IMG/VR virus record: IMGVR_UViG_3300047330_000093
Coordinates: 1-22,499 of that record
Length of the DNA: 22,499 nucleotides
From: a virus
Strand: one strand, 5' to 3'
A program made the position numbers and the translations under genes. How positions within the stretch are numbered: the stretch's first letter is position 1; each line of letters starts with the position of its first letter. Positions 13,493 to 20,460 of the stretch are shown here, in pieces. The notes below the pieces were generated by a model. That model had not been told where the DNA came from. It made no database searches and worked only from the letters and a program-made list of their open reading frames with translations.

Positions 13493-14473
13493 TCAATTCA
13501 CCGCGTGGGCACGAACGATCTGCGTAAAACCGCGCCCTGCATCGATCGACCGCCGGATCGTATCGACCATATAGGTCTGGTCGAAAGCCGACTCAGTCTG
13601 GCTCAAGCTGATCGTCGAACCAGGCACCAGCGCCAGCTCGCCCGGCATCCTGGCCACCATGATCGTGCCATGCTGCGCCAGGCCCGCCAGGTGACGGCTG
13701 GCAAAATTCATCGCCTGCTGGCTGGTCAGATTGGGCCGGATCAGCGTAGTGCTAAGTCCCTGGCCCAACCCGGCCGTCTGCGTCACGACCGTCTTGTTGC
13801 GCGTATTCCAGGATTTCACCGTCGCGGTCCCCGGTATGGCGGTTGCGCTGTCCAGGATCAGCTCCATGCAATCAGCCGGCGTCAGAGACAGCGACGGGGC
13901 ACTCGGCGCCGGCCCAAAATTCAACGTCGCGCCAGTAACGGAGAGCGAAAACCCCTCGATCAGCGCAAGCCAACAAAGCAAATTCCACTCGGTACCGGCG
14001 CGCGAGTTCAGCCCCAGCGCGCTCCTGGCATGGTCAAGATCGTAATACTGCCCGACCGGCGTACTGGTCGCTGTCACATTCGCCGTCAAACCATGCCGCG
14101 CGGCAATCGTTGCGGCAATCTGGCTCGCGGTCTGGTTGGCGAATGTCTCGGCGATCTCGGTATCGATCAACCTGGCCGACAAATCCCGCCCGGTCAGCGT
14201 CGCCGTGTTCTGCAACAGGTCGAGCCGGATGTTGTCCACCTGGCCGGTCAACACACTCACAAACCCGCCAGGTAGCAACGCCAGCTCGATTGCCACCGTC
14301 TGCGCGCCCAAGGATGCGAAATAGGCCGCACCCGCGGCTGAGCCCCCAATCGCAAACTTAACCACGAACCGGTCCGCCGCAAAATAAGCGACCTGCTCGA
14401 TCTCGACCGACACCGCGCCCGCAATTGCCGCCCCGCCGATGCTGACCTGGACTTGCGGCTGATTAACTTGCAA
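13493..14473 (-). CDS. D: Baseplate hub, phage late control protein D-like
   Basis: This 326-residue protein occupies the hub position. In P2-type phages the equivalent protein forms the trimeric hub that holds the spike and caps the tube. Features include tandem beta domains (YFAADRFVVKFAIG, VAIELALLPGGFVSVLTGQVDNI), the segment GRDLSARLIDTEIAETFANQTASQIAATIAARHGL (residues ~94-128), and EWNLLCWLALIEGFSLSVTG (~162-181), all typical of GpD. The start appears to be TTG at 14473, overlapping the end of the LysM gene by 11 bases, with a GGGGGC tract a little upstream. Later GTG codons would remove the first beta strand. A VgrG-like reading is equivalent. Confidence 0.88.
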   Translation of the reverse strand: MQVNQPQVQVSIGGAAIAGAVSVEIEQVAYFAADRFVVKFAIGGSAAGAAYFASLGAQTVAIELALLPGGFVSVLTGQVDNIRLDLLQNTATLTGRDLSARLIDTEIAETFANQTASQIAATIAARHGLTANVTATSTPVGQYYDLDHARSALGLNSRAGTEWNLLCWLALIEGFSLSVTGATLNFGPAPSAPSLSLTPADCMELILDSATAIPGTATVKSWNTRNKTVVTQTAGLGQGLSTTLIRPNLTSQQAMNFASRHLAGLAQHGTIMVARMPGELALVPGSTISLSQTESAFDQTYMVDTIRRSIDAGRGFTQIVRAHAVN

Positions 14474-14651
14474 TGCCGCCGCCAGCCCCCGGATTCACCG
14501 GCGGGATGATGAGGGTTGTCAATCCGACCAGTTGCGAGTCCGAGAGTCCGTTGGCCTGTGCAATCCGGATCCATTGCGTTGCATCATTCAGATATTGCGC
14601 CGCAAGCGCGAACAGATTGCCGCCGACGACGGTGATCGTTTGCGTGGTCAT
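14463..14651 (-). CDS. LysM-domain tail protein, GpX-like
   Basis: This small protein of 62 residues is little more than one LysM domain (TITVVGGNLFALAAQYLNDATQWIRIAQANGL, then a LTTLIIPP end). Its position between GpU-like and GpD-like genes is that of P2 gpX, a small LysM tail protein thought to help assemble or stabilise the hub. It overlaps the upstream gene by 4 bases (ATGA) and the downstream one by 11. There is no signal peptide or catalytic domain, so peptidoglycan binding, if any, would be structural. Confidence 0.87.
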   Translation of the reverse strand: MTTQTITVVGGNLFALAAQYLNDATQWIRIAQANGLSDSQLVGLTTLIIPPVNPGAGGGIAS

Positions 14652-15346
14652 GTCAGCTCATTCGCCATGTTGGTCGCCGCCCGATTGAGGAAGCCCGTCA
14701 TTCCGGACAACGCCGCAAGCTGGCCGGACGAAGCAACCACTTGCGCCAGCCCGCCAATTGCCGCCGGCGCATCAATGGCCGTATTCAACAACCCGACGCC
14801 GCTCTTCAACGCAACATTCGCGGTCGCCAGACCGGTCGAGACGACGGCCTGCGCGCCACTCAAACTGGCCATGCTCGCGGCTCCGGCAAGCGGCAATGAA
14901 ATGCCGGCCTGCGGTGCCAGCGCGACCGCTGACGCTATGTCATTGGCGATCAACGTGGTCACCGACGATACCGCTGATGCGATTTCCGCCACCGGATCGA
15001 TCACCACGACGCAGCTGATCGTAAATGGTATCCACCAAGGCTTTTCGTAGCTCGCCGAAAACGCCCCGATGACGACCGTATAGAAGAAACTGTCCCAGAA
15101 CAGCGGAAGCTGCGCGCCCAGTGCCGTTGCCGCGTCGAGAGTCTGTGCCCGCGCTGCCGCATCGCCGCCAGAAAAGACGCCGGAAAAACTGATCTTCGCC
15201 GGGGCATCACCAAGCGCATCCACGACACGGCCACCGCCGATCAATTGATGCACCGCGATGCGCTGCGCGCCGCCGAGCGCAATCTTTTCCGGGACTTCAA
15301 AGTCCTGAAACGTCACAGTCCCAAGTGTGATGACAACGTTGCCCAT
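14648..15346 (-). CDS. GpU / DNA-circularisation-N-like tail-baseplate protein with long C-terminal tail
   Basis: This is a 232-residue protein. The N-terminal ~115 residues (VITLGTVTFQDFEVPEKIALGGAQRIAVHQ, then RVVDALGDAPAKISFSGVFSGGDAAARAQTL, then LPLFWDSFFYTVVIGAFSAS) have the strand pattern of P2 GpU. They also resemble the N-terminus of Mu-type circularisation/baseplate hub proteins. The remaining ~115 residues are Ala/Ser/Val/Leu-rich helix-forming repeats without charged residues, which is unusual for GpU. Its neighbours (tape-measure slot, then LysM and hub) put it at the tube-baseplate interface. It starts two bases after the upstream TAG. Confidence 0.72.
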   Translation of the reverse strand: MGNVVITLGTVTFQDFEVPEKIALGGAQRIAVHQLIGGGRVVDALGDAPAKISFSGVFSGGDAAARAQTLDAATALGAQLPLFWDSFFYTVVIGAFSASYEKPWWIPFTISCVVVIDPVAEIASAVSSVTTLIANDIASAVALAPQAGISLPLAGAASMASLSGAQAVVSTGLATANVALKSGVGLLNTAIDAPAAIGGLAQVVASSGQLAALSGMTGFLNRAATNMANELT

Positions 15347-15348
15347 CG

Positions 15349-16236
15349 CTACCCCGGAATTTGCAACCCAGCCCAGGCCGGGCTGAGCCGCGGATCAAAG
15401 CCCGTCATGCCAGAAGGCGGCAGCCGCGACTGTCGGGCGAGATAGTCATCGATGGCGCGATCAAGTCGCATCGCCGAAAGCTGCCCATCGGCCACCCCGT
15501 TCCCCGCCTCCGGCAAAACCGTGGCAGCAGAATTTGTATTCTCTCTGTTAGCAGGCGCGGGCGCCGCGCCCTGCGCGACTGGGCGCAACGGCCGGGTCAC
15601 CGCAAAATTTGACGGCGCCGACAACGCCGGCGTCAAAGCAGAGACCGAAGCTTGACTCTCGCGCGGCCTCCGGACCGGTGCCAGGCGTGGCAGGGTTCCA
15701 AGTCGCGCCCGCCGAAAACTTTCACCGCCGTTCGCAGCGAGATCGGGCCCGCGACGCGTCTGCAGGCTCAGGGCGCCAGCGCCGCGCCGCACGCGTTTCC
15801 CCCGCGTCTGAAATCCGCACAGGCCCCTCGCCACGTTCATACCAATCGCAACGAATTGGTAAAAACGAGATTCCGGCGCCTCGCGCGGCCAAATGAACAT
15901 CCGGCTTCGGCCAGCGGGCGCTGCGAACGCCAACAGGCGCGCCGTTCCCTGCGGATTCACACCGGATCCGGCGTAAACGGACCGTGCAGTAAGCCAAACT
16001 GCCGCACCACAAGACTGCCGTGCGATCGCAGCCGCGGCTGATCCCGGCGAAAACCGCCTTGTCGCCGCAGCGGCACTTACACCGGCTGCAAAATTTATTC
16101 TTCTAAGAGGCGTCGTCTTATGCACCGCCCTTCGCAGGACCGGCGCCACGGAAACCCGGCCTTCACCAGCAATGGCAAGCGCAGCCCGGTACACAGCAGG
16201 CCGGCGAATCAACCAAGAATGATTCATCTCAGCCAT
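15349..16236 (-). CDS. Unusual ~295-residue protein in the tape-measure slot
   Basis: The gene lies between the GT chaperone and the GpU-like gene, where contractile-tail phages encode the tape measure, but its frame is only about 295 residues. Possible starts are TTG 16239, ATG 16236 and ATG 16227. None has a convincing ribosome-binding site. The first ~230 residues are Arg/Ala/Pro-rich with no visible heptads or membrane helices. Rarer codons (AGA, AGA, ATA in a row near residue 45) make it look unlike its neighbours. The last ~45 residues (LDRAIDDYLARQSRLPP, FDPRLSPAWAGLQIPG) look like a genuine conserved end. It may be a very short tape measure, a remnant of a deleted one, or an unrelated protein. 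Confidence 0.5.
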   Translation of the reverse strand: MAEMNHSWLIRRPAVYRAALAIAGEGRVSVAPVLRRAVHKTTPLRRINFAAGVSAAAATRRFSPGSAAAAIARQSCGAAVWLTARSVYAGSGVNPQGTARLLAFAAPAGRSRMFIWPREAPESRFYQFVAIGMNVARGLCGFQTRGKRVRRGAGALSLQTRRGPDLAANGGESFRRARLGTLPRLAPVRRPRESQASVSALTPALSAPSNFAVTRPLRPVAQGAAPAPANRENTNSAATVLPEAGNGVADGQLSAMRLDRAIDDYLARQSRLPPSGMTGFDPRLSPAWAGLQIPG

Positions 16237-16698
16237 CAACCCAACCCAGCCGCCGCCAGTCGAATGTCAGCCCGTCCAATTGCCCGAATACCACAACATA
16301 GGCCATGCGTTCGTCATCATCCAACCGGCAGGCCACATCGTAAGGCACCCCACACTTCACCAGATACAAGCAGTCGATCAGCCCAGGGTGCCGGCTCAGT
16401 TTCCCGCGTGCGCGACCACGTTGTCCAGCGGCGTCGGCGCAATCGCTGCGGCGACTGCGCTCGCACCATCCTCACCTAGGCGCTCCAGCACAGTCTCAAC
16501 ACCGGCCTCACTGCCGGGGAACGGCATCGGCACGCCATCCAGCACCGCGACGGAAGCCGCAATAGTCGCGAGCCCCATATACGCCTCGTTCACGGAAAGC
16601 TCCGGCCCCAGCGCCTTGTACAGCCGCAGCGTCTCCAACACGCCCACGCGCCGCAACGAAAGTGCGCGCCCAGCCCTGTCCGTAATGATCCGCTCCAT
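16229..16698 (-). CDS. Tail-assembly chaperone GT, made by -1 frameshift
   Basis: The second reading frame (16399 down to the TGA at 16229-16231) has no start codon before the junction, so it must be read by frameshift from the G frame. It adds 56 residues (LSRHPGLIDCLYLVKCGVPYDV to the end FDWRRLGWVDG), giving a ~156-residue fusion. The slippery heptamer GGGAAAC is at 16399-16405, directly before the G stop codon. In lambda and P2 (gpG/GT, E/E') such fusions recruit tube subunits to the tape measure and are absent from the virion. The gene overlaps the tube gene's stop codon and runs a few bases into the next open frame. Confidence 0.88.
16396..16698 (-). CDS. Tail-assembly chaperone G (short product)
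   Basis: This is the unshifted product of about 100 residues, starting at ATG 16698 (TGATG overlap with the tube gene). A GTG three bases earlier is also open. It is mainly helical (ALSLRRVGVLETLRLYKALG, YMGLATIAASVAVLDGVPMPFP, GVETVLERLGEDGASAVAAAI). This fits tail-assembly chaperones encoded between tube and tape measure in the lambda G or P2 E position. It ends in VVAHAGN, with the TGA immediately after the slippery site. The known role of the family is to keep the tape measure soluble and ready for tube assembly, in a fixed ratio with the GT product. Confidence 0.85.
   Translation of the reverse strand: MERIITDRAGRALSLRRVGVLETLRLYKALGPELSVNEAYMGLATIAASVAVLDGVPMPFPGSEAGVETVLERLGEDGASAVAAAIAPTPLDNVVAHAGN
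16399..16405 (-). promoter_or_regulatory. -1 ribosomal frameshift site GGGAAAC
   Basis: On the minus strand the heptamer G-GGA-AAC fits X XXY YYZ in the G frame. The G-frame stop TGA follows directly. Slippage moves reading to GGG-AAA-CTG and opens the 56-codon extension. An adjacent stem was not clearly resolved by eye, although the following bases (GAGCCGGCACCC then GGGCTGATCG) could pair locally. Confidence 0.88.
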
Positions 16699-17126
16699 CA
16701 CACGCTCACGCGGCTGGAGGCGAAAAAATCCAACAGCTGCGCGACCGGCGCATCACCCTTATAGGCCCCCGCCGATGTCAGCTTGAACACGACACCGCTG
16801 AACTGAAAGGTCGACGTCGAACCATCAGGTTCATTAACGTATTGATACAACGTCCCGGCCGCGATCGACTGCCCATTGAAATAGGCCTGCTCGATCGCCG
16901 CGATAAAATCATCCGCCGCCGGCGAGCCGCGATCCAAGGTGAACGTCCCGGTCCAGCCCCGCGGCAGCTCGGCGCCCATTTGCACGCCATCCAGCCGGTC
17001 CACCCGCACCGATTGCGTGACCTGCTTCGCCTCGAAGCCGGTGACATAAGACAGATCAACCCGCCCGAACGGCCCCATCACGACGAGTTGGCAGTCGCTG
17101 CCAACCGAGAATGTATTGAATGGCAT
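16698..17126 (-). CDS. Tail tube protein
   Basis: This 142-residue protein follows the sheath gene and precedes the chaperone, the standard tube position. The sequence is beta-rich: DCQLVVMGPFGRVDLSYVTGFEAKQVTQSVRVDRLDGVQMGAELPRGWTGTFTLDRGSPAADDFIAAIEQAYFNGQ reads as the tube-type sandwich with one central helix. It is followed by strands around YQYVNEPDGSTSTFQFSGVVFKL. A strong GAGGA ribosome-binding site lies 7-8 bases before the ATG but could be sequestered in a hairpin (17133-17157). Subunits stack as hexameric rings around the tape measure inside the sheath. An AT-rich palindrome separates it from the sheath gene. Confidence 0.9.
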   Translation of the reverse strand: MPFNTFSVGSDCQLVVMGPFGRVDLSYVTGFEAKQVTQSVRVDRLDGVQMGAELPRGWTGTFTLDRGSPAADDFIAAIEQAYFNGQSIAAGTLYQYVNEPDGSTSTFQFSGVVFKLTSAGAYKGDAPVAQLLDFFASSRVSV

Positions 17127-17132
17127 TGTCAG

Positions 17133-17157
17133 TTCCTCTAAAACTTCGTTTTAGGAA
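17133..17157 (-). promoter_or_regulatory. Hairpin that could mask the tube gene's ribosome-binding site
   Basis: On the minus-strand RNA, TTCC then TAAAAC (17157-17148) can pair with GTTTTA (17144-17139) and GGAA (17136-17133), with a GAA loop and a two-base bulge. The paired 3' side contains the GAGGAA ribosome-binding site of the tube gene, whose ATG begins 7 bases later. Pairing is visible in the sequence. Any regulatory effect is inference. Confidence 0.4.
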
Positions 17158-17160
17158 GTA

Positions 17161-17287
17161 AGCGCTTCTTTTTTTGAAAAAAAAGAAGCAAAAAAACTTT
17201 TACTCCTGGGGGCTGTGGCACGCCCATGCCAAGGCCCGCAGTAAGCAAAAGTTTTTTGCTTCTTTTTTTCAAAAAGGAAGCGCTTTC
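17161..17287. repeat. AT-rich nested palindrome, copy 4 (sheath / tube junction)
   Basis: Arms at 17161-17200 and 17247-17287 are inverted copies with the family pattern. The right arm has one A-to-G change in its inner hairpin. The 46-base GC-rich spacer shares CTCCTGGGGGC and GCAGTAA with copy 2 and can form its own stem (GGCA/TGCC and GGGC/GCCC). The sheath stop codon (17288-17290) touches the right arm. The tube start is 35 bases beyond the left arm. Confidence 0.88.
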
Positions 17288-18826
17288 CTAAGTCTGCTTG
17301 CTCACCTGCACCGTCTGCCCGCCCTGCACGTTCACGATGAACTTCTCGTTGATCGCCTGGTACCGCACCTGCACATCCGCCTGCACATAGCCAAGCCCGG
17401 TCCGGCTCGACGGATTATTGGAATCATCGCACACCACCGCGAACGGCAGCGACCCGTCGGTGCTGCCAAGCAGCCCCTGGCCCAGCAGCCCATTCAAGAA
17501 CGCCAGCAGCGTCGCGCGGATATTCTGGAACAGCGTCGTATTCACCAGCTGCCCCACATAAGGCCCCATGCCGGCGGACAGAGTGCTGGCGATGTAATTC
17601 GTCAGCCTCGTGTAGTTATCGCCATCGATGGCCGCGTTCGACGACGCGTTATGCCCGCCTCGCACACCCCAGTACGCGCCGCCGGGCTGCGGATTGGCGA
17701 TCACGTCGATCCCCGCGGACAGCAGTGCCGACAGATCGGCCGTCGCATAGGTCGTCGCCGTCCCCCCGCCCGGCTGCCCAGATTTCTGGCTGCCAATCAC
17801 CCCGAACAGCGGCTTGTTCAGCGACGACTGCTCCGGCGACAAATTCGCCAGCCTCCCGCCCACGAAGCCTTGCGGCGATACCAGCCGCGTCAGCTGGTTC
17901 GCCTGATCGTACCAATAGATCCAGTCCCCGAACATCATCTTCGCCGCATAGGTATCGATGCCGGCTTCCGCCTTCACCAGAACCGCATTGGCGATGTTAT
18001 CCCCGGCCGGCCCGGTCAGAATCATGTAAACCGATTCCGACAGCCCGAACGCGACCTGCACGCTCCATTGCGTCGGATCATCCGCATCCGCCAGCAGCGC
18101 GATCGAGCATCCCTGGCCGCGCAACGCATACATACCCTGCCGCGGCAGCGTATCGCTCCCCACCAGAGTCGCGGCGGTGACCGTCGCCGCGCCATCGGTC
18201 CCAGGCGTTCCAGCTGAAAACGGGTAGGTCCCGGCAAGCGGCGTCGCGCCCGAAGATGTCACGGTCGCAGCGACGAGTTGCGACGGGCCGCGCAACGCCC
18301 CGTTGCCTGCATTCACCGCATTCGCCAGATTGCTCCAGAACGCGGCGCCCGAGCCGGTGATGTTGTTGTAAACCTCCGGCGTCTGCCCCGGAAACGCCAC
18401 GGTCAGTTGCCAGGAATTCGCGGCCGACCCCGCCGACAAGGTCAGCGTCAGCTCGTTGCCCAGACTGCCCGTATAAAGCGCGGTGAACGTCACGGCGCCG
18501 AGCAGCGAGACCGAAGCCGCCGTATCCGTCCCATCCGTCGCCCGCACGCAGCGGAAATTTGCCGCCCCTTGCTGCACGGCGGTCGCAACCTGCGTGCCCA
18601 TATCGTATTTGCGCGCCATCACCGGCCCGAACGCCGTGGCGTAGCTTGCCATATCGCTGATGATCGTCGGCTCCCCGACCGGCCCCCAGCTCGCGGTGCC
18701 GACCACGCCCAAAACGTCGGTCGGCACGCCGTTCAGCAGCAGGCTCTGCGGCGGCACAATCTGCACATACAGATCGGGTACGATCAGCGCCGTCGTGTTC
18801 AACGCCCCTGCGGCAAAAACTGGCAT
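17288..18826 (-). CDS. Contractile tail sheath protein
   Basis: This is a 512-residue protein. The start at ATG 18826 is chosen because AAAGGA lies about 8 bases upstream. The frame stays open back to 18853, but that would overlap the previous gene. The N-terminus has the sheath pattern (VPDLYVQIVPPQ, then VLGVVGTASWGPVGEPTIISDMASYATAFG at about residues 38-67). A variable beta domain follows (about 100-225). The conserved C-terminal part contains GDWIYWYDQ, FVGGRLANLSPEQSSLNKPLFGVIG, the AYWGVRGGHNAS segment and a final exchange strand (RYQAINEKFIVNVQGGQTVQV). It polymerises around the tube and contracts to drive the spike, which makes this a myovirus-type particle. Confidence 0.95.
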   Translation of the reverse strand: MPVFAAGALNTTALIVPDLYVQIVPPQSLLLNGVPTDVLGVVGTASWGPVGEPTIISDMASYATAFGPVMARKYDMGTQVATAVQQGAANFRCVRATDGTDTAASVSLLGAVTFTALYTGSLGNELTLTLSAGSAANSWQLTVAFPGQTPEVYNNITGSGAAFWSNLANAVNAGNGALRGPSQLVAATVTSSGATPLAGTYPFSAGTPGTDGAATVTAATLVGSDTLPRQGMYALRGQGCSIALLADADDPTQWSVQVAFGLSESVYMILTGPAGDNIANAVLVKAEAGIDTYAAKMMFGDWIYWYDQANQLTRLVSPQGFVGGRLANLSPEQSSLNKPLFGVIGSQKSGQPGGGTATTYATADLSALLSAGIDVIANPQPGGAYWGVRGGHNASSNAAIDGDNYTRLTNYIASTLSAGMGPYVGQLVNTTLFQNIRATLLAFLNGLLGQGLLGSTDGSLPFAVVCDDSNNPSSRTGLGYVQADVQVRYQAINEKFIVNVQGGQTVQVSKQT

Positions 18827-18830
18827 CGTT

Positions 18831-18971
18831 TCAATCCTTTCCGGCGGTGACACGCACGACGAAGCCGGCCTGCGGACCGGCCAAAATCTTCTGCACGGCG
18901 GCGGCGTCCTTGATCACGTCGCCGCGCCGGAAACCCTCGAAGGGCTTCAGCACCACCAACTGATATGTCAT
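18831..18971 (-). CDS. 46-residue protein between tail terminator position and sheath
   Basis: This short frame begins at ATG 18971 with AGAGGGA about 8 bases upstream and ends 4 bases before the sheath start codon. It reads as a compact beta-rich domain (MTYQLVVLKPFEGFRRGD, then KILAGPQAGFVVRVTAG) and has normal codon use. I do not recognise a family. Mu-like phages also carry a tiny gene (the gp38 position) just before the sheath gene, so it may be a conserved small tail protein. Tight spacing on both sides and a good ribosome-binding site support that it is real. Confidence 0.75.
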   Translation of the reverse strand: MTYQLVVLKPFEGFRRGDVIKDAAAVQKILAGPQAGFVVRVTAGKD

Positions 18972-18984
18972 GAAGAAATCCCTC

Positions 18985-19812
18985 TTATCCTTGTAAGGTT
19001 TCGACGAATTCGGCATTCGCGTTGAAATTCCCGGTGCCGAACAGCATCGCCGGCACCAGCTTGCCGCGCGTCGTCGGATATTCGGCGCTGTAGCGGATCG
19101 TCCTTTTGTAAAGAGCCGCGTCGGCAGCACCATCCTCGGCGTCACTGCCAAGATAAATCAGCCGCGCCCAAGATCCGTCCGCCAGCGCGATGAATGCCCG
19201 GCGCGCCAATGCCTGGTCGATCAGCGAACCTGCCTCATCGCGCAACGGCGGCGTCGGGCTCCACAGCGTGATCTGAAAATCCTGAACCTGCCGCTTGATT
19301 TCCTGTAACGCATTCGCGCCGCTCACCACCCGCGCGGTGAACATATCGGCGTTCGGCAGCGTGATCGTCGTCCCGGCATAATCCACGAACCAACCGGCGC
19401 CGCGCAGCAGCGCCGCCAGGTTGCTCGCCACCGTCGCCGGCGAATCATTGGCCTGCACTGCATAAGGAAACGTGGCGCCATTCACCGCCACACCGGCCAA
19501 TTGCCCCACCGCGCAGGTGCCTGAAAAACTCGCACTCTGCGGCGCCACCAGCACCAACAACGTCGGCGGCACCGGCGCCACGGTTTCCCATTTGCGCGGA
19601 AACCGCGTCACATTCTTCACATTCGCGCCGGCATCCACGGTGACATGCAGAACGCCAACCGCCAGATCCGCGCCCAAGGTCGGCGATGTCGGCAACCCGC
19701 GATACACCCGGCACGTCGCTCCAACCGCGCTCGCCGCCGCCGTGCCGTTCGGATAGAGCGCATTGGCGACGATCGTCACCAGCGCCGTCTCCACATCCGA
19801 CTGGTCAGCCAT
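18985..19812 (-). CDS. Tail-terminator/completion candidate
   Basis: This is a 275-residue protein starting with a TGATG overlap to the upstream gene. The N-terminus (DVETALVTIVANALYPNGTAAASAVGATCRVYRGLPTSPTLGADLAVGVLHVTV) looks like a tail-terminator or tail-completion fold: a helix, then a strand with an RVYRG-P motif. The middle and C-terminal parts are beta-rich (VVSGANALQEIKRQVQDFQITLWSPTPP, ARLIYLGSD, LYKRTIRYSAEYPTT). YSAEYPTT-type ends are common in proteins that cap the tail end. It lies between head-completion genes and the sheath, where tail-terminator genes sit. The exact role is inferred from order. Confidence 0.55.
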   Translation of the reverse strand: MADQSDVETALVTIVANALYPNGTAAASAVGATCRVYRGLPTSPTLGADLAVGVLHVTVDAGANVKNVTRFPRKWETVAPVPPTLLVLVAPQSASFSGTCAVGQLAGVAVNGATFPYAVQANDSPATVASNLAALLRGAGWFVDYAGTTITLPNADMFTARVVSGANALQEIKRQVQDFQITLWSPTPPLRDEAGSLIDQALARRAFIALADGSWARLIYLGSDAEDGAADAALYKRTIRYSAEYPTTRGKLVPAMLFGTGNFNANAEFVETLQG

Positions 19813-20459
19813 CAGGTCGCCGCCTGATTCATCGACAGGCGCCAGACGCCGCTCACCATCTCCACCGCATTCACCACAAACCGCGCCCCGCCCGCATCGG
19901 TCAGAATATCTGCGACCAGCGGCTGCACGCAGTTCACCGCCGGCAGCAAAGCAACAAACCCCGGCACCTTGGTGTCATCCGGCAGCCCCACATGCGTCCG
20001 GTCCACAGTGCCGCCGCCCACCAACAGACTCGCCGGAAATCCGGTGATCAAAGCCGTCTCGGTTCCCGGCAGCACCGCGCCATAGGGGTTCACGCCCGGC
20101 AAAATCGGCGCCGCCGGTCGCCACAAACAAACCGTCGCATTCGTCATCACCACCAGCATCGGCTTCGGCGGCTCGATCGCCGCCACAAACACGGTGCCCT
20201 CCGGCCCCGTCAAATAATCGCCGATCTGCAGATAGCTCCAATCCGCCCAGGCCTGCCGGAACGGCACCCCAAACCCGCTTGGCGCGCCCACGCTGCCGCC
20301 CGGCAGCACAAACGCTACAGCCAACCGCAAAAACCGGTTCGCCAGATCAATCGGCATTTGCGGCCCGTTCGGCCGATACGCATCGTGCAAAAACCCGACG
20401 CGCCGGGCCGCACATCCGGCGCCATAGGCCAGCCGGTCCGCCAGCCTTACCCCGTCCAT
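19812..20459 (-). CDS. Neck / head-closure candidate, function unknown
   Basis: This is a 215-residue protein starting two bases after the upstream stop (TGAGATG) and overlapping the next start by one base. It has an Arg-rich N-terminus (MDGVRLADRLAYGAGCAARRVG) followed by a beta-rich body (RFLRLAVAFVLPGG, YLQIGDYLTGPEGTVFVAAIEPPKPMLVVMTNATVCLWRP) with a pattern of short strands. Nothing catalytic is seen. The GDYLTGPEGTVFVA segment is reminiscent of head-closure or stopper proteins. Its place between the adaptor-like gene and the tail-terminator candidate supports a neck role, but I do not recognise it with confidence. Confidence 0.5.
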   Translation of the reverse strand: MDGVRLADRLAYGAGCAARRVGFLHDAYRPNGPQMPIDLANRFLRLAVAFVLPGGSVGAPSGFGVPFRQAWADWSYLQIGDYLTGPEGTVFVAAIEPPKPMLVVMTNATVCLWRPAAPILPGVNPYGAVLPGTETALITGFPASLLVGGGTVDRTHVGLPDDTKVPGFVALLPAVNCVQPLVADILTDAGGARFVVNAVEMVSGVWRLSMNQAAT

Positions 20460-20460
20460 C

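Noticed and set aside
15652-16041. Plus-strand frame of 129 codons opposite the tape-measure-slot gene
   Set aside because: It has no ribosome-binding site, is opposite to all other genes, and its Arg/Pro-rich composition is that of an antisense frame. The minus-strand frame is longer and fits the operon.
351-17287. CRISPR-like array from the repeated AT-rich arms
   Set aside because: The copies are thousands of bases apart, inverted in pairs and lie in gene junctions. There is no regular spacer array and no cas gene.
17174-18217. Plus-strand open frame of 347 codons opposite the sheath gene
   Set aside because: It begins inside the AT-rich palindrome and runs antisense to the sheath. Composition is His/Arg/Pro-rich without recognisable features.
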